Assembly: GCA_021841985.1 (NCBI GenBank)
Contig: JAKCCP010000410.1
Coordinates: forward strand, 1 to 20,244
Length of the DNA: 20,244 nt
Direction of reading: 5' to 3'
From: Pseudomonadota bacterium
Lineage (GTDB): Bacteria > Pseudomonadota > Alphaproteobacteria > Acetobacterales > Acetobacteraceae
The stretch's first letter is position 1. Each line of letters starts with the position of its first letter. This document shows positions 8,427 through 16,666 of this stretch, in pieces. The position numbers and the translations under genes were made by a program. Below the pieces are notes generated by a model that had not been told where the DNA came from, did no database searches, and saw only the letters and a program-made list of their open reading frames with translations.

Positions 8427-8648
8427 GCCGAAACCCGGGCGGCTTGCGTTTATCTAACGGATGTTATGAACTTTCCAAGGCGCGAGGGCGAAGGAAAGAG
8501 TCGTTCTTTTTTGAAAAAGACCTTTTCCCCATCGGGCAGTGCCTGCGGCACTGCCGCTCCGAGAAAACGGGAAGAAAGTCTTTTTGCTTCTTTTTCAGAA
8601 GTCAAAAAAGGCTTTTTTCTAAAAGACCCGCGAAAAGGAAATAACACG
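8427..8648. other. Intergenic region between divergent ferredoxin and DUF255 genes
   Basis: This 222-base gap is far richer in A and T than the genes around it. On the minus strand a weak promoter for the ferredoxin-mnmE operon can be drawn (TTGGAA, plus-strand 8473-8478, with TAGATA 16 bases on), but the match is poor. The rest is mainly the branched palindromic element listed separately, and the Shine-Dalgarno AAGGAA of the DUF255 gene just before 8649. Confidence 0.6.
8506..8610. repeat. Branched palindromic element of about 105 bp
   Basis: The pairing is nested. CTTTTTTG (8506-8513) pairs with CAAAAAAG (8603-8610), and AAAAAGAC (8514-8521) with GTCTTTTT (8578-8585). The strand between the two right arms forms its own hairpin, CTTCT/AGAAG (8587-8601). 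In the centre GGCAGTGCC (8535-8543) and GGCACTGCC (8547-8555) form a perfect 9-bp GC stem with loop TGC. Such a fold suggests a small non-autonomous mobile or REP-like element, or a structured leader. It shares TTTTTGCTTCTTTTT (8581-8595) with positions 12267-12281. Family membership cannot be decided from one window. Confidence 0.75.
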
Positions 8649-10697
8649 ATGACCGATCCCGGCAATCAGCTCCGCGACGCGCGTTCCCCCTATCTGCTCC
8701 AGCATGCCGATAATCCGGTCGCCTGGCGCCCTTGGGGGGAGGCGGCACTCTCCGAGGCGCGGGCAAGCGGGCGGCCGATCCTGCTCTCGGTCGGTTACGC
8801 CGCCTGCCATTGGTGCCATGTCATGGCGCATGAATCCTTCGAGGATCCGCACATAGCGGCGCTGATCAACCGTGATTTCGTCGCCATCAAGGTCGATCGC
8901 GAGGAGCGCCCGGATATCGACCATCTCTACATGCAGGCACTGCATGCGATGGGCGAGCAGGGCGGCTGGCCGCTGACCATGTTCCTGACCCCGGACGGCG
9001 CGCCGTTCTGGGGCGGCACCTATTTCCCGCCGGCGCCGCGCTGGGGCAAGCCCTCCTTCCGCCAGGTGTTGGAGGCACTCGCCACCGCCTGGGAAAAAGA
9101 CCGCGCCGCCATCGCCAAAAGCGCCGCCAGCATGACCCGCGCCCTCGCCGCCATGGCCCATGCCCATCCCGGCGGCGGGATCGCGCCGGCGGCCATCGCG
9201 CGCGCCGCGGCGCAGCTTCTCGCCGCTTGCGACCCGATCGAGGGCGGGCTGCGTGGCGCGCCGAAATTCCCCAATGCGCCGATTTTCCGCTTTCTCTGGC
9301 AGCAGGGGATCACCCGTGGCGTGGCGGACGGCATCGCCATGGTCGAATTGCTGTTGCGCAAAATGGCCTTGGGCGGCATTCACGATCATCTCGGCGGCGG
9401 CTTCGCCCGCTATGCGACAGACGATATCTGGCTGGTCCCGCATTTCGAGAAAATGCTTTACGATAACGCGCAAATTCTCGATCTCCTGAGCCTCGCCGCG
9501 GCGCGCGCGCCAGATCCCCTGTTCGCCGAAAGCGCCGCCGGCATCGTCGCCTGGCTCACGCGCGACATGCGGGTCGCGATGCCCGGCATTTCGAGAACTG
9601 GCGGCCATGCCTTCGCCGCCTCCGAGGATGCCGATAGCGAGGGCGAGGAGGGAAAATTCTATGTCTGGCGCGCGGCCGAGATCGATGCCGCGCTCGGCGC
9701 CGATAGCCCGGTCTTCAAGGCCGCCTATGACGTGACCGCGGCCGGCAACTGGGAGGGCCAAACCATTCTCCGCCGCGTGACGGAGCGCGGGAGCGAGGCC
9801 GAGGAAGCCCGCCTCGCCGCCGCGCGCGAGCGGCTCCGCGCCCAGCGCGCGGGGCGCGTCCGCCCGGGGCGCGACGACAAGGTGCTGGTCGACTGGAACG
9901 CCCTGATGATCGCCGCCCTCGCCCGCGCGAGCAGCGTTTTTCGCGAGCCCGATTGGCTCGTCGAGGCAAAATCCGTCTATCACGCGCTGCTCGCCAATCT
10001 CGCCGGCGCCGACGGGCGGATGGCGCATGCCTGGCGCACGGGAGAAATTTTCGCCGCTGGCCTCCTCGACGATCAGGCGGCGATGGCCCGCGCCGCCCTC
10101 GCTCTGTTCGAGGCCAGCGGCGATCCCGCCTATCAGGCCGATGCCGAACGCCTCGCCGAGGCCGCCTGCCAATGGTTCGGCGATGGCGCCGGCGCCTTCT
10201 ACGCCACCGCCGCCGATGCGACCGACATCCCTCTCGGCGCCGAGATCCGCCCCCGCATCGTCGCCGACAACGCCACCCCCTCCGGCAACGGCCTGATGGC
10301 GGAGGTTTTGGCGCGGCTATTCCATGTGACCGGGGCACCGCTCTGGCGCGACCGCGCGGCGGCGGCGCTGGCCGCGTTCAGCGGCCGCGAGGAAATGCTC
10401 CAGGCCTTTCCGACCCTGCTCGCGGCCGCGACCTTGCTCGCCGAGGGCGGCACGATCGTCGTCACCGGCGCCGCTGGCGACCCGGCGATGGCAGCCCTTC
10501 TCGCGGTGGCCCGCGCGAGCCCCGATCCGACGCTGGCCGTGCTCGCGGTCGCAGCGGGAACGCCGCTTCCGCCCGCCCATCCGGCATCGGGCAAGACCGG
10601 TGTGAACCCGGCGGCGATGCTCTGCCGGCGCCAGACCTGCGGCCTCCCGGTCACGACGCCGGCGGCACTGGCCGCCTCGATCGCCCCCGGCGCTTGA
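8649..10697 (+). CDS. Thioredoxin domain-containing protein, DUF255/YyaL (spermatogenesis-associated protein 20-like) family
   Basis: The 682-residue product belongs to a widespread family of poorly known function. The N-terminal thioredoxin-like domain has SPYLLQHADNPVAW, the CxxC-type motif CHWC at 53-56, and VDREERPDID. The rest forms an (alpha/alpha)6-barrel related to glycan epimerases, with GGIHDHLGGGFARYATD, PHFEKMLYDNAQ, SEDADSEGEEGKFYVW and DDKVLVDWNALMI. No signal peptide is visible, so it is probably cytoplasmic. ATG 8649 is preceded by AAGGAA with 8-base spacing and begins exactly at the conserved N-terminus. The frame stays open far upstream, to 8106, but that part is antisense to the ferredoxin gene and carries no family similarity. 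Length is normal for the family. The real substrate is unknown. Confidence 0.93.
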   Translation: MTDPGNQLRDARSPYLLQHADNPVAWRPWGEAALSEARASGRPILLSVGYAACHWCHVMAHESFEDPHIAALINRDFVAIKVDREERPDIDHLYMQALHAMGEQGGWPLTMFLTPDGAPFWGGTYFPPAPRWGKPSFRQVLEALATAWEKDRAAIAKSAASMTRALAAMAHAHPGGGIAPAAIARAAAQLLAACDPIEGGLRGAPKFPNAPIFRFLWQQGITRGVADGIAMVELLLRKMALGGIHDHLGGGFARYATDDIWLVPHFEKMLYDNAQILDLLSLAAARAPDPLFAESAAGIVAWLTRDMRVAMPGISRTGGHAFAASEDADSEGEEGKFYVWRAAEIDAALGADSPVFKAAYDVTAAGNWEGQTILRRVTERGSEAEEARLAAARERLRAQRAGRVRPGRDDKVLVDWNALMIAALARASSVFREPDWLVEAKSVYHALLANLAGADGRMAHAWRTGEIFAAGLLDDQAAMARAALALFEASGDPAYQADAERLAEAACQWFGDGAGAFYATAADATDIPLGAEIRPRIVADNATPSGNGLMAEVLARLFHVTGAPLWRDRAAAALAAFSGREEMLQAFPTLLAAATLLAEGGTIVVTGAAGDPAMAALLAVARASPDPTLAVLAVAAGTPLPPAHPASGKTGVNPAAMLCRRQTCGLPVTTPAALAASIAPGA

Positions 10698-10722
10698 CAA
10701 GCGGCGCGCGCGGGGCTGGCAT
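10694..10722 (+). promoter_or_regulatory. Possible promoter for ogt
   Basis: A perfect -35 hexamer TTGACA (10694-10699) overlaps the stop codon of the preceding gene. At 17-base spacing the -10 would be TGGCAT, a poor match, so this is weak evidence. The remaining bases up to 10783 contain two copies of the self-complementary CGGCGCCGG (10734 and 10748) and a GAGGGGG stretch 12 bases before the ogt start. Confidence 0.3.
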
Positions 10723-10783
10723 CCGGCCTCGTTCGGCGCCGGATGATCGGCGCCGGGCCAAAGAGAGGGGGAAAGAGCGACCG

Positions 10784-11269
10784 ATGCCGCAACTCTCGCT
10801 GCATACGCCGATCGGCGACCTCACCCTTTCGGAGGAGGACGGGGCGCTGGTGGCTTTGGATTGGGGCTGGGGGCGTGATCAGACGCCGACGAAGCTGCTT
10901 ACCCGGGCGCGCGAGCGTTTGCAGGCGTATTTCGATGGCGTGCGGCCGGCGGCGGATTTCGGTTTGCCGCTCGCCCCAAGCGGCACCGCGTTTCAACGTC
11001 GCGTCTGGGCCGAACTCCGCCGCATTCCGCTGGGCGCGACCCGCACCTATGGCGAACTCGCGGCAATGGTGCAAAGCGCCGCCCGCGCCGTAGGCCAAGC
11101 CAACGGCGCCAATCCGCTGCCCATTCTCATCCCCTGTCATCGCGTGGTGGCGGCGGGCGGGCTCGGCGGCTATTCCGCCCCTGGCGGGCTCGAGACCAAG
11201 ACCTGGCTGCTCGACCATGAGCGGCGCCTGACCCCATCCCTTCCCTCCGGCGCGACCGCCGGGCATTGA
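10784..11269 (+). CDS. ogt: Methylated-DNA--[protein]-cysteine S-methyltransferase (Ogt type)
   Basis: This is a suicide DNA repair protein that transfers the alkyl group of O6-alkylguanine (or O4-alkylthymine) to its own cysteine. The 161-residue product has the small N-terminal domain (MPQLSLHTPIGDLTL) and the catalytic domain with GTAFQRRVWAELRRIPLG, TRTYGELA, the helix-turn-helix region AARAVGQANGANPLP, and the active-site IPCHRVV with acceptor Cys118. There is no Ada-type regulatory domain. ATG 10784 follows a purine-rich GAGGGGG at a rather long spacing. The gene ends 11 bases before the quinone oxidoreductase start, so the two are probably co-transcribed. Confidence 0.94.
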   Translation: MPQLSLHTPIGDLTLSEEDGALVALDWGWGRDQTPTKLLTRARERLQAYFDGVRPAADFGLPLAPSGTAFQRRVWAELRRIPLGATRTYGELAAMVQSAARAVGQANGANPLPILIPCHRVVAAGGLGGYSAPGGLETKTWLLDHERRLTPSLPSGATAGH

Positions 11270-11280
11270 CGGAGATCGAC

Positions 11281-12255
11281 ATGACGCACGCGATCCGCAT
11301 CCACACCCATGGCGGCCCGGAGGTGATGCGCTGGGAGGAGGTGCCCTTGCCCGAGCCCGGCGCCGGCGAGGCGCGGGTCCGCCATGAAGCGGTCGGCCTC
11401 AACTATATCGACGTCTATTACCGCACCGGGCTCTACAAATCCCCCGCCATGCCGGCGACCCTCGGCATGGAGGCCGCCGGTGTCGTCACCGCGATCGGGC
11501 CGGGGGTATCGCATCTCGTGGTCGGCGATCGCGTCGCCTATGCCTCCGGGCCGATCGGCGCCTACGCGACCGAGCGCTGCATCGCCGCCGATCGCCTGGT
11601 CAAGCTTCCCGATGACATCGATTTCCGCACCGCCGCGGCGATGATGCTGCAAGGCATGACCGCGCAATACCTGCTGCGCCGCACCTATGTCGTCAAACCC
11701 GGGGACACCCTCGTCGTTCACGCCGCCGCCGGCGGGGTCGGCCTCATCATGTGCCAGTGGGCGAAGCATCTCGGGGCGCGGGTGATCGGCGTCGTCTCAA
11801 CGGCCGCGAAAGCCGACCTCGCCCGCGCCCATGGCGCCGCCGAGGTGGTGATCGGCTATGAGCGCCTGCCCGAGGAGGTCAAGCGCATCACCGGCGGGGC
11901 GATGGTGCCGGTGGTCTATGACAGCATCGGCAAGGACAGTTTCATGGCCAGCCTCGACAGCCTCGCGCCGCTCGGGCTGATGGTCAGCTTCGGCAACGCC
12001 TCCGGCCCGGTCGGCCCGATCGATGTCGGGATGCTCGGCGCCAAGGGCAGCCTCTATCTGACCCGCCCGAGTCTCGCGACCTACACCGCGAAACACGCCG
12101 ATCTGGAGCGGAGCGCGCAAGACCTCTTCGACGTGGTGCGGAGCGGCGCGGTGAAAATCATGGTCAACCAGACTTTTCCCCTGCGCGAAGCCGAAGCCGC
12201 GCACCGGGCGCTCGAGGCCCGCCAGACCACCGGCAGCACGGTGTTGCTGCCTTAA
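11281..12255 (+). CDS. qor: NADPH:quinone oxidoreductase (zeta-crystallin-like, medium-chain reductase family)
   Basis: The 324-residue product should reduce quinones or related carbonyls with NADPH in the cytoplasm. It lacks the catalytic zinc ligands of alcohol dehydrogenases, as expected for the quinone reductase branch. It shows the GroES-like N-terminal domain ([27 protein letters not shown]), then a Rossmann domain with [20 protein letters not shown] and [14 protein letters not shown] 11281 has GGAG six bases upstream; the in-frame TTG at 11266 overlaps the ogt stop and is less likely. It ends at TAA 12253-12255, running straight into the AT-rich hairpins before purH. Paralogues are common, so the exact substrate is uncertain. 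Confidence 0.92.
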   Translation: MTHAIRIHTHGGPEVMRWEEVPLPEPGAGEARVRHEAVGLNYIDVYYRTGLYKSPAMPATLGMEAAGVVTAIGPGVSHLVVGDRVAYASGPIGAYATERCIAADRLVKLPDDIDFRTAAAMMLQGMTAQYLLRRTYVVKPGDTLVVHAAAGGVGLIMCQWAKHLGARVIGVVSTAAKADLARAHGAAEVVIGYERLPEEVKRITGGAMVPVVYDSIGKDSFMASLDSLAPLGLMVSFGNASGPVGPIDVGMLGAKGSLYLTRPSLATYTAKHADLERSAQDLFDVVRSGAVKIMVNQTFPLREAEAAHRALEARQTTGSTVLLP

Positions 12256-12293
12256 AAAAACAAGGTTTTTTGCTTCTTTTTTACAAAAAGAAG
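12254..12293. terminator. Two AT-rich hairpins between convergent qor and purH
   Basis: AAAAAAC (12255-12261) and GTTTTTT (12265-12271) form a 7-bp stem. One base on, CTTCTTTTT (12273-12281) and AAAAAGAAG (12285-12293) form a 9-bp stem with loop TAC. Their place between convergent genes suggests a bidirectional terminator, although the stems are A/T pairs rather than GC. The 15-base word TTTTTGCTTCTTTTT (12267-12281) recurs in the palindromic element at 8506-8610, so it may be a relic of the same repeat family. Confidence 0.55.
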
Positions 12294-12321
12294 TGCTTGC
12301 CTTGGCTTTTCGCCCGCGCGT

Positions 12322-13899
12322 TCAGTGCCGGAAATGCCGCATACCGGTGAACACCATGGCGATACCGGCGGCATCGGCGGCGGCGATCACCTCGGCATCG
12401 CGCAGCGAGCCGCCGGGCTGGATCACCGCCGTCGCCCCCGCCGCGATCACCGCTTCCAGCCCGTCGGCGAAGGGGAAAAACGCGTCGGACGCGGCCACAC
12501 TTCCCTCCGTCAGCGGCGCCGCCATCCCCGCCGCCTTGGCCGCTTCGGCGGCTTTCCAGGCGGCGATGCGGGCGGCATCGACGCGGCTCATCTGCCCGGC
12601 GCCGATCCCGACCGTGGCCCCCTCCCTGGCATAGATGATCGCGTTCGATTTCACGTGTTTGCAGACGCGGAAGGCGAATAGGAGATCGGCGATCTCCCGC
12701 GGCGAGGGCGCGCGCTTGGTCACGATCTTGAGATCCGCCGCCGCAACCCGGCCATTATCGCGGGTCTGGGCGAGAAACCCGCCGGCGAGGGATTTGACCA
12801 AAACCCCCGGCGCCGCCGGATCGGGCAGGCCGCCGGTCAGCAGCAGGCGAAGATTTTTCTTCCGCGCCAGGATCGCCCGCGCCTCGGGGTCGGCATCGGG
12901 GGCGATGATCACCTCGGTGAAGATCGCCGCGATCCGTTCGGCGGTATCGCCATCGAGGGGGCGGTTGAGGGCGACGATGCCGCCGAACGCCGAGACCGGG
13001 TCACAGGCCAGCGCCTTCTCCCACGCTTGCGCCGGGTGCTCGGCGAGGGCGACGCCGCACGGGTTCGCGTGCTTGACGATCACCACCGCCGGGGCGTCGA
13101 ATTCGGCGACGCATTCGAAGGCGGCGTCGGTGTCGTTGAGGTTGTTGTAGGAGAGTTCCTTGCCCTGCACCTTTCGCGCGGTCGCGATGCCGGGGCGCTC
13201 GCCGCTCCGGTAAAACGCCGCCTGCTGATGCGGGTTTTCGCCGTAGCGGAGGGTTTCGGCGCGCACGCCGCTCAGCGTGAGGCGCGGGGGGAAAACCTCC
13301 TCGCGGGCGAACCAGGCGGCGATCGCGGCGTCATAGGCGGCGGTCGCGGCGTAGGCGCCGCCGGCGAGGCGGAGGCGATCGGCGCGCGTCAAGCCGCCAT
13401 TCGCCGCGATCTCGGCGATCGCCGCCGGATACTGCGCGGGATCGGTGAGCACGGCGACGAAATCATGGTTCTTGGCCGCCGCCCGGATCAGCGCCGGGCC
13501 GCCGATATCGATGTTCTCGACACAGTCTTCCGCCGCCGCGCCGCGCGCGACGGTGGCCTCGAACGGATAGAGATTGACCACGACGAGGTCGATCGGCGCA
13601 ATGCCGTGCGCCGCCATCTCGGCCTGATGGGCGGGGAGATCGCGGCGCCCGAGAATGCCGCCATGGATTTGCGGCACCAGGGTTTTGACGCGGCCATCGA
13701 GGATTTCGGGAAATCCGCTATGGGCCGAGACCTCGCGCACGGTGATCCCGGCCGCTTCCAGCGCCCGGGCGGAGCCGCCGGTGGAGAGGATTTCGACGCC
13801 GCGCGCGGCGAGGGCTTTGGCCAGCGCGATCAGACCGGTCTTGTCGGAGACCGAGATCAGGGCGCGGCGGATGGGAACGAGATCGGTCTCGGTGGTCAT
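12322..13899 (-). CDS. purH: Bifunctional AICAR formyltransferase / IMP cyclohydrolase PurH
   Basis: The 525-residue cytoplasmic enzyme carries out the last two steps of IMP synthesis: formyl transfer from 10-formyl-tetrahydrofolate to AICAR, then ring closure. The N-terminal cyclohydrolase domain ([37 protein letters not shown]) is followed by the formyltransferase domain with [13 protein letters not shown], catalytic Lys-His in [10 protein letters not shown] (near residue 275), [14 protein letters not shown] and FFPFADGLE. It ends in MRHFRH, normal for the family. The start codon overlaps the stop of the glycosyltransferase gene as ATGA. A different relative of this gene order is not obvious; in related bacteria purH usually has other neighbours. 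Confidence 0.97.
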   Translation of the reverse strand: MTTETDLVPIRRALISVSDKTGLIALAKALAARGVEILSTGGSARALEAAGITVREVSAHSGFPEILDGRVKTLVPQIHGGILGRRDLPAHQAEMAAHGIAPIDLVVVNLYPFEATVARGAAAEDCVENIDIGGPALIRAAAKNHDFVAVLTDPAQYPAAIAEIAANGGLTRADRLRLAGGAYAATAAYDAAIAAWFAREEVFPPRLTLSGVRAETLRYGENPHQQAAFYRSGERPGIATARKVQGKELSYNNLNDTDAAFECVAEFDAPAVVIVKHANPCGVALAEHPAQAWEKALACDPVSAFGGIVALNRPLDGDTAERIAAIFTEVIIAPDADPEARAILARKKNLRLLLTGGLPDPAAPGVLVKSLAGGFLAQTRDNGRVAAADLKIVTKRAPSPREIADLLFAFRVCKHVKSNAIIYAREGATVGIGAGQMSRVDAARIAAWKAAEAAKAAGMAAPLTEGSVAASDAFFPFADGLEAVIAAGATAVIQPGGSLRDAEVIAAADAAGIAMVFTGMRHFRH

Positions 13900-15038
13900 G
13901 TCTGGTCTCCGGCTTCGCTGCGGGCGGCATAGACCGAGAGGCCGAGATGCTCAAGCGTGCGCGCGATCACCTTGGCCTCGTCATAGAGATCGACCGCCCG
14001 CGCCCGCGCGGCCCGACCCATGCGGGCGCGGAGCGCGGGATCGCCGGCGAGGCGCGCAAGTGCGGCGGCGAGCGGGGCGATCTCACGCGGCGGCACGAGA
14101 AATCCGGTTTCCCCCGCGATCACCTGCTCGCGCGGGCCACGGATAGCGGTCGCGACCACCGGCAGGCCGGCCAGCATCGCCTCGATCACCGACATCGGCA
14201 GGCCCTCGAAATGGCTGGGGAGCGCGAAAATATCGGCGCTGGCGAGCAGCGCCGGGATATCGGCACGATAGCCGAGCCGGCGGAGCCGCGCACCCAGCTC
14301 GGCCTGGGCGAAATAGGGTTCGAGATCGGTGCCGTGATCGGTGGGAAGGCGATCGCCGACCACCCATAATTCCGCGTCCGCGACCATGCGCATCGCCGCC
14401 AGCAATTCGGGATGGCCCTTGTGGCGGACGAGGCGCGAGATGATGATGACGACGACGCGCGCCTCGGGGATTCCGAGTTCGGCGCGGATCCGCGCCCGCG
14501 CCGCGGGGTCGGGGCGAAACCGCGCCGGGTCGCGGCCATTGCCGATCGCGATCGGCGCGCGCGCGATGCGAAGGCGCCTGGCATCGGCGGCCTCCTCGGA
14601 GGAGACGGTGAAATAGATGTCGGTCGCGCGCCCGCCGAGCCATTCCAGCGCCAAGGCGAGGCCGCGGCGCCAGAGCGGCCCCGGCTGGTTGAACAGAAAC
14701 CCGTGGCAGGTATAGGCGATGCGTGGCACGCCGGCGAGGCGCGCGGCAAACCGCGCGAGGAGGCCGCTGATCGGCATATGGCCATGCACGAGATCGGGTT
14801 TTTCCGCCCGCAGCAGGGCAAAAAGCGCCCGAAACGCCCGCCATTGCGCGGCCGGGGAGAGGCTGCGGGCCATCGGCACGGCAAGGATGCGAAACCCCTC
14901 GGCCCGCGCGTCGGCGAGATGCGGCCCCTCGGCGCAGACGCCGATCACCTCGTGCCCGGCGTCACGCATGGCCCGCATCAACGGCATCACGAAATGCCAG
15001 AGGGCGTAGTCGACACTGGTGATTTCGATGATTTTCAC
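13896..15038 (-). CDS. Glycosyltransferase family 4-type protein
   Basis: The 380-residue product has two Rossmann-like halves of GT-B fold glycosyltransferases. The N-terminal half ([24 protein letters not shown], quoted only as its first strand and helix) includes [12 protein letters not shown]. The C-terminal half has [16 protein letters not shown] and the donor-binding EX7E-like [12 protein letters not shown] near residue 280, then GETGFLVPP. It probably adds a sugar to a lipid-linked or surface polysaccharide; donor and acceptor are unknown. There is no membrane segment. The start is GTG 15038, supported by the family's usual MKI opening, but no Shine-Dalgarno is visible because the upstream bases are a 16-bp tandem repeat. 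Its stop overlaps purH. Confidence 0.9.
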   Translation of the reverse strand: MKIIEITSVDYALWHFVMPLMRAMRDAGHEVIGVCAEGPHLADARAEGFRILAVPMARSLSPAAQWRAFRALFALLRAEKPDLVHGHMPISGLLARFAARLAGVPRIAYTCHGFLFNQPGPLWRRGLALALEWLGGRATDIYFTVSSEEAADARRLRIARAPIAIGNGRDPARFRPDPAARARIRAELGIPEARVVVIIISRLVRHKGHPELLAAMRMVADAELWVVGDRLPTDHGTDLEPYFAQAELGARLRRLGYRADIPALLASADIFALPSHFEGLPMSVIEAMLAGLPVVATAIRGPREQVIAGETGFLVPPREIAPLAAALARLAGDPALRARMGRAARARAVDLYDEAKVIARTLEHLGLSVYAARSEAGDQT

Positions 15039-15078
15039 GTGCCGGGATTTTCACGCGCCGGGATTTTCACGCGCCGAG
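15031..15078 (-). repeat. 16-bp tandem repeat, three copies, over the glycosyltransferase start
   Basis: Units 15031-15046, 15047-15062 and 15063-15078 have the plus-strand form ATTTTCACGYGCCGRG and differ by one base each. Read on the minus strand every unit contains GTGAAAAT, and the innermost supplies the real start codon. With a 16-base period the three GTG codons are in three different frames. The array fills the space between queC and the glycosyltransferase gene. Confidence 0.92.
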
Positions 15079-15084
15079 CGAAAC

Positions 15085-15786
15085 TCAGCCGCCGCGAAAG
15101 GCGCGATAGCCGGCTTCGCGCAATACGCAGGCGGGACAGGTGCCGCAGCCATGACCCCAGTCATGCCGCGCGCCGCGCGCGCCGAGATAGCAGGTATGCG
15201 TCTCCTCGATGATCAGCGCGACCAGCGCCTCGCCGCCGAGATCCTTGGCGAGATGCCAGCTCTCGGCTTTGGAGAGCCACATCAGCGGGGTCTCGAGCAC
15301 GAAGCGCCGCGCCATGCCGAGATTGAGCGCCACTTGCATGGCCTTGATCGTGTCGTCACGGCAATCGGGATAGCCGGAATAATCGGTCTCGCACATGCCG
15401 CCGATGAGGCGGCGAAGATCGCGGCGGGCGGCGAGCGCGGCGGCGAGCGTGAGAAAGAGAAGATTGCGGCCGGGGACGAAGGTGTTGGGAAGCCCGTCGG
15501 CGCCGAGCGCGATCGCGGCGTTCCCGGTCAGCGCGGTCTCGCCGACCGCCGCCATCGCCGGCCCGAGATCGATCACATGATCCGCCCCGAGCCGGCCGGG
15601 AAACCCGAGGCCCGCGAGTTTTTCCCGGATCACCGGCCGGCAGGCGAGTTCCACCGCATGACGCTGGCCATAGCGGAAGCCGATGGTTTCGACATGCGGA
15701 TGGCGCGCCAGCGCGAGCGCGAGGCAGATCGTCGAATCCTGCCCGCCCGAGAACAGCACCAGCGCGTGATCGGCGTTCGCGTTCAT
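15085..15786 (-). CDS. queC: 7-cyano-7-deazaguanine synthase QueC
   Basis: The enzyme uses ATP and ammonia to turn 7-carboxy-7-deazaguanine into preQ0, the precursor of queuosine at tRNA wobble position 34. The 233-residue product has the PP-loop FSGGQDST (12-19), [36 protein letters not shown] and a C-terminal zinc site made by Cys199, Cys214, Cys217 and Cys220. I chose ATG 15786, with AAGG just upstream; an in-frame start at 15867 would add 27 unrelated residues and run over the start of the divergent gene. No other queuosine genes are in view. The glycosyltransferase gene follows after 46 bases. Confidence 0.96.
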   Translation of the reverse strand: MNANADHALVLFSGGQDSTICLALALARHPHVETIGFRYGQRHAVELACRPVIREKLAGLGFPGRLGADHVIDLGPAMAAVGETALTGNAAIALGADGLPNTFVPGRNLLFLTLAAALAARRDLRRLIGGMCETDYSGYPDCRDDTIKAMQVALNLGMARRFVLETPLMWLSKAESWHLAKDLGGEALVALIIEETHTCYLGARGARHDWGHGCGTCPACVLREAGYRAFRGG

Positions 15787-15827
15787 CGCGCCTTCATGCC
15801 GCCCTTCGATCCCGCCTGGCAATGCCC

Positions 15828-15833
15828 TATATC
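15828..15833 (+). promoter_or_regulatory. Possible -10 element in the queC / moeB divergent gap
   Basis: TATATC is the only AT-rich word in the 79-base divergent gap and sits about 33 bases before the moeB-like start, a normal distance. The -35 region at 17-base spacing (TTCGAT) is poor. A matching promoter for queC on the other strand is not evident. Confidence 0.3.
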
Positions 15834-15865
15834 TGGTCTCGCAACCTCGGCGGCGGGAAAGCGGC

Positions 15866-16666
15866 ATGACCCTCGATTTCAGCGAAGACGAACTCCAGCG
15901 CTATTCCCGCCATATTCTCCTCGGCGAGATCGGCGCGACCGGCCAGGCGCGGCTCCGCGCGGCGAGCGTCCTGATCATCGGCGCCGGCGGCCTCGGCTCG
16001 CCGCTCTTGCTCTATCTCGCCGCCGCCGGGGTCGGGCGGATCGGCCTCATCGATGACGACCGGGTGGAATTGTCCAATCTCCAGCGCCAGATCGCGCACG
16101 CGACGGCGCGGATCGGCATGGCCAAGACCCGCTCGGCGGCCGAGGCGGCGCGCGATCTCAACCCGCTGGTCGCCGTCGTCGAGCATGATTTCCGCCTCAC
16201 CGCCGAAAACGCTCTCGCTCTGGTCGCGGGCTACGATATCGTCTGCGACGGGTCGGATAATTTTACCACCCGCTTCCTCGTCGCCGATGCCTGCGTGCTG
16301 GCGAGGCGCACGCTGGTTTCCGCCGCCGTGCTCCGTTTCGAGGGCCAGCTCGCGGTGTTCCGCCCCGATGGCCCCTGTTACCGCTGCCTCTACCCCGAGC
16401 CGCCGCCGCCCGGGCTGGTGCCGAGTTGCAGCGAGGCCGGCGTCCTTGGCGCCGTCACCGGGGTGATGGGGACGTTGCAGGCGACCGAGGTTCTGAAGGA
16501 GATCACCGGCATCGGCGAAAGTCTCGCCGGGCGGCTTTTGCTGTGGGACGCGCTGGCGGCGCGGTTTCGCACCATTGCCCTGCGGCGGGATCCGGATTGC
16601 GCCCTTTGCGGCGCGCATCCGACCATCACCGCCCCGATCGCGGCGGAGGCGGTCTGTGTCGGTTAA
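15866..16666 (+). CDS. moeB: HesA/MoeB/ThiF family E1-like adenylyltransferase
   Basis: The 266-residue product should adenylate the C-terminal Gly-Gly of a sulfur-carrier protein (MoaD for molybdopterin, or ThiS for thiamine) as the first step of thiocarboxylate formation. The sequence shows the N-terminal [12 protein letters not shown], the nucleotide-binding [10 protein letters not shown] (37-46), [30 protein letters not shown], a zinc site from Cys171/Cys174 (CYRC) and Cys245/Cys248 (CALC), and Cys188 in [10 protein letters not shown], the possible thioester or persulfide residue. There is no rhodanese domain. No carrier protein gene lies nearby, so MoeB and ThiF roles cannot be separated here; the symbol is provisional. 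It overlaps the following DsrE-family gene by 11 bases. Confidence 0.92.
   Translation: MTLDFSEDELQRYSRHILLGEIGATGQARLRAASVLIIGAGGLGSPLLLYLAAAGVGRIGLIDDDRVELSNLQRQIAHATARIGMAKTRSAAEAARDLNPLVAVVEHDFRLTAENALALVAGYDIVCDGSDNFTTRFLVADACVLARRTLVSAAVLRFEGQLAVFRPDGPCYRCLYPEPPPPGLVPSCSEAGVLGAVTGVMGTLQATEVLKEITGIGESLAGRLLLWDALAARFRTIALRRDPDCALCGAHPTITAPIAAEAVCVG

Noticed and set aside
8106..8648. Upstream extension of the DUF255 frame
   Set aside because: It runs antisense through the ferredoxin gene and the palindromic element; the conserved N-terminus and a good ribosome binding site are at 8649.
2437..8648. Replication origin near parAB
   Set aside because: No cluster of DnaA boxes or AT-rich unwinding region was seen by eye; the gene order suggests an origin nearby but not in the window.
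8619..10172. Minus-strand open frame opposite the DUF255 gene
   Set aside because: Same shadow effect; the plus-strand protein has clear conserved motifs throughout.
10734..10756. Two CGGCGCCGG words before ogt as a hairpin or operator
   Set aside because: Each is a short GC palindrome common in such DNA, and no T run or spacing pattern supports a terminator or a known operator.
12649..12657. parS-like TTTCACGTG inside purH
   Set aside because: Only one arm is present; the bases after CACGTG are TTT instead of AAAC, so it is not a palindromic site. TTTTCACGTG in the repeat at 15031 fails for the same reason.
15787..15867. N-terminal extension of queC
   Set aside because: It would run into the divergent moeB-like start, has no similarity to QueC, and a start with upstream AAGG is available at 15786.
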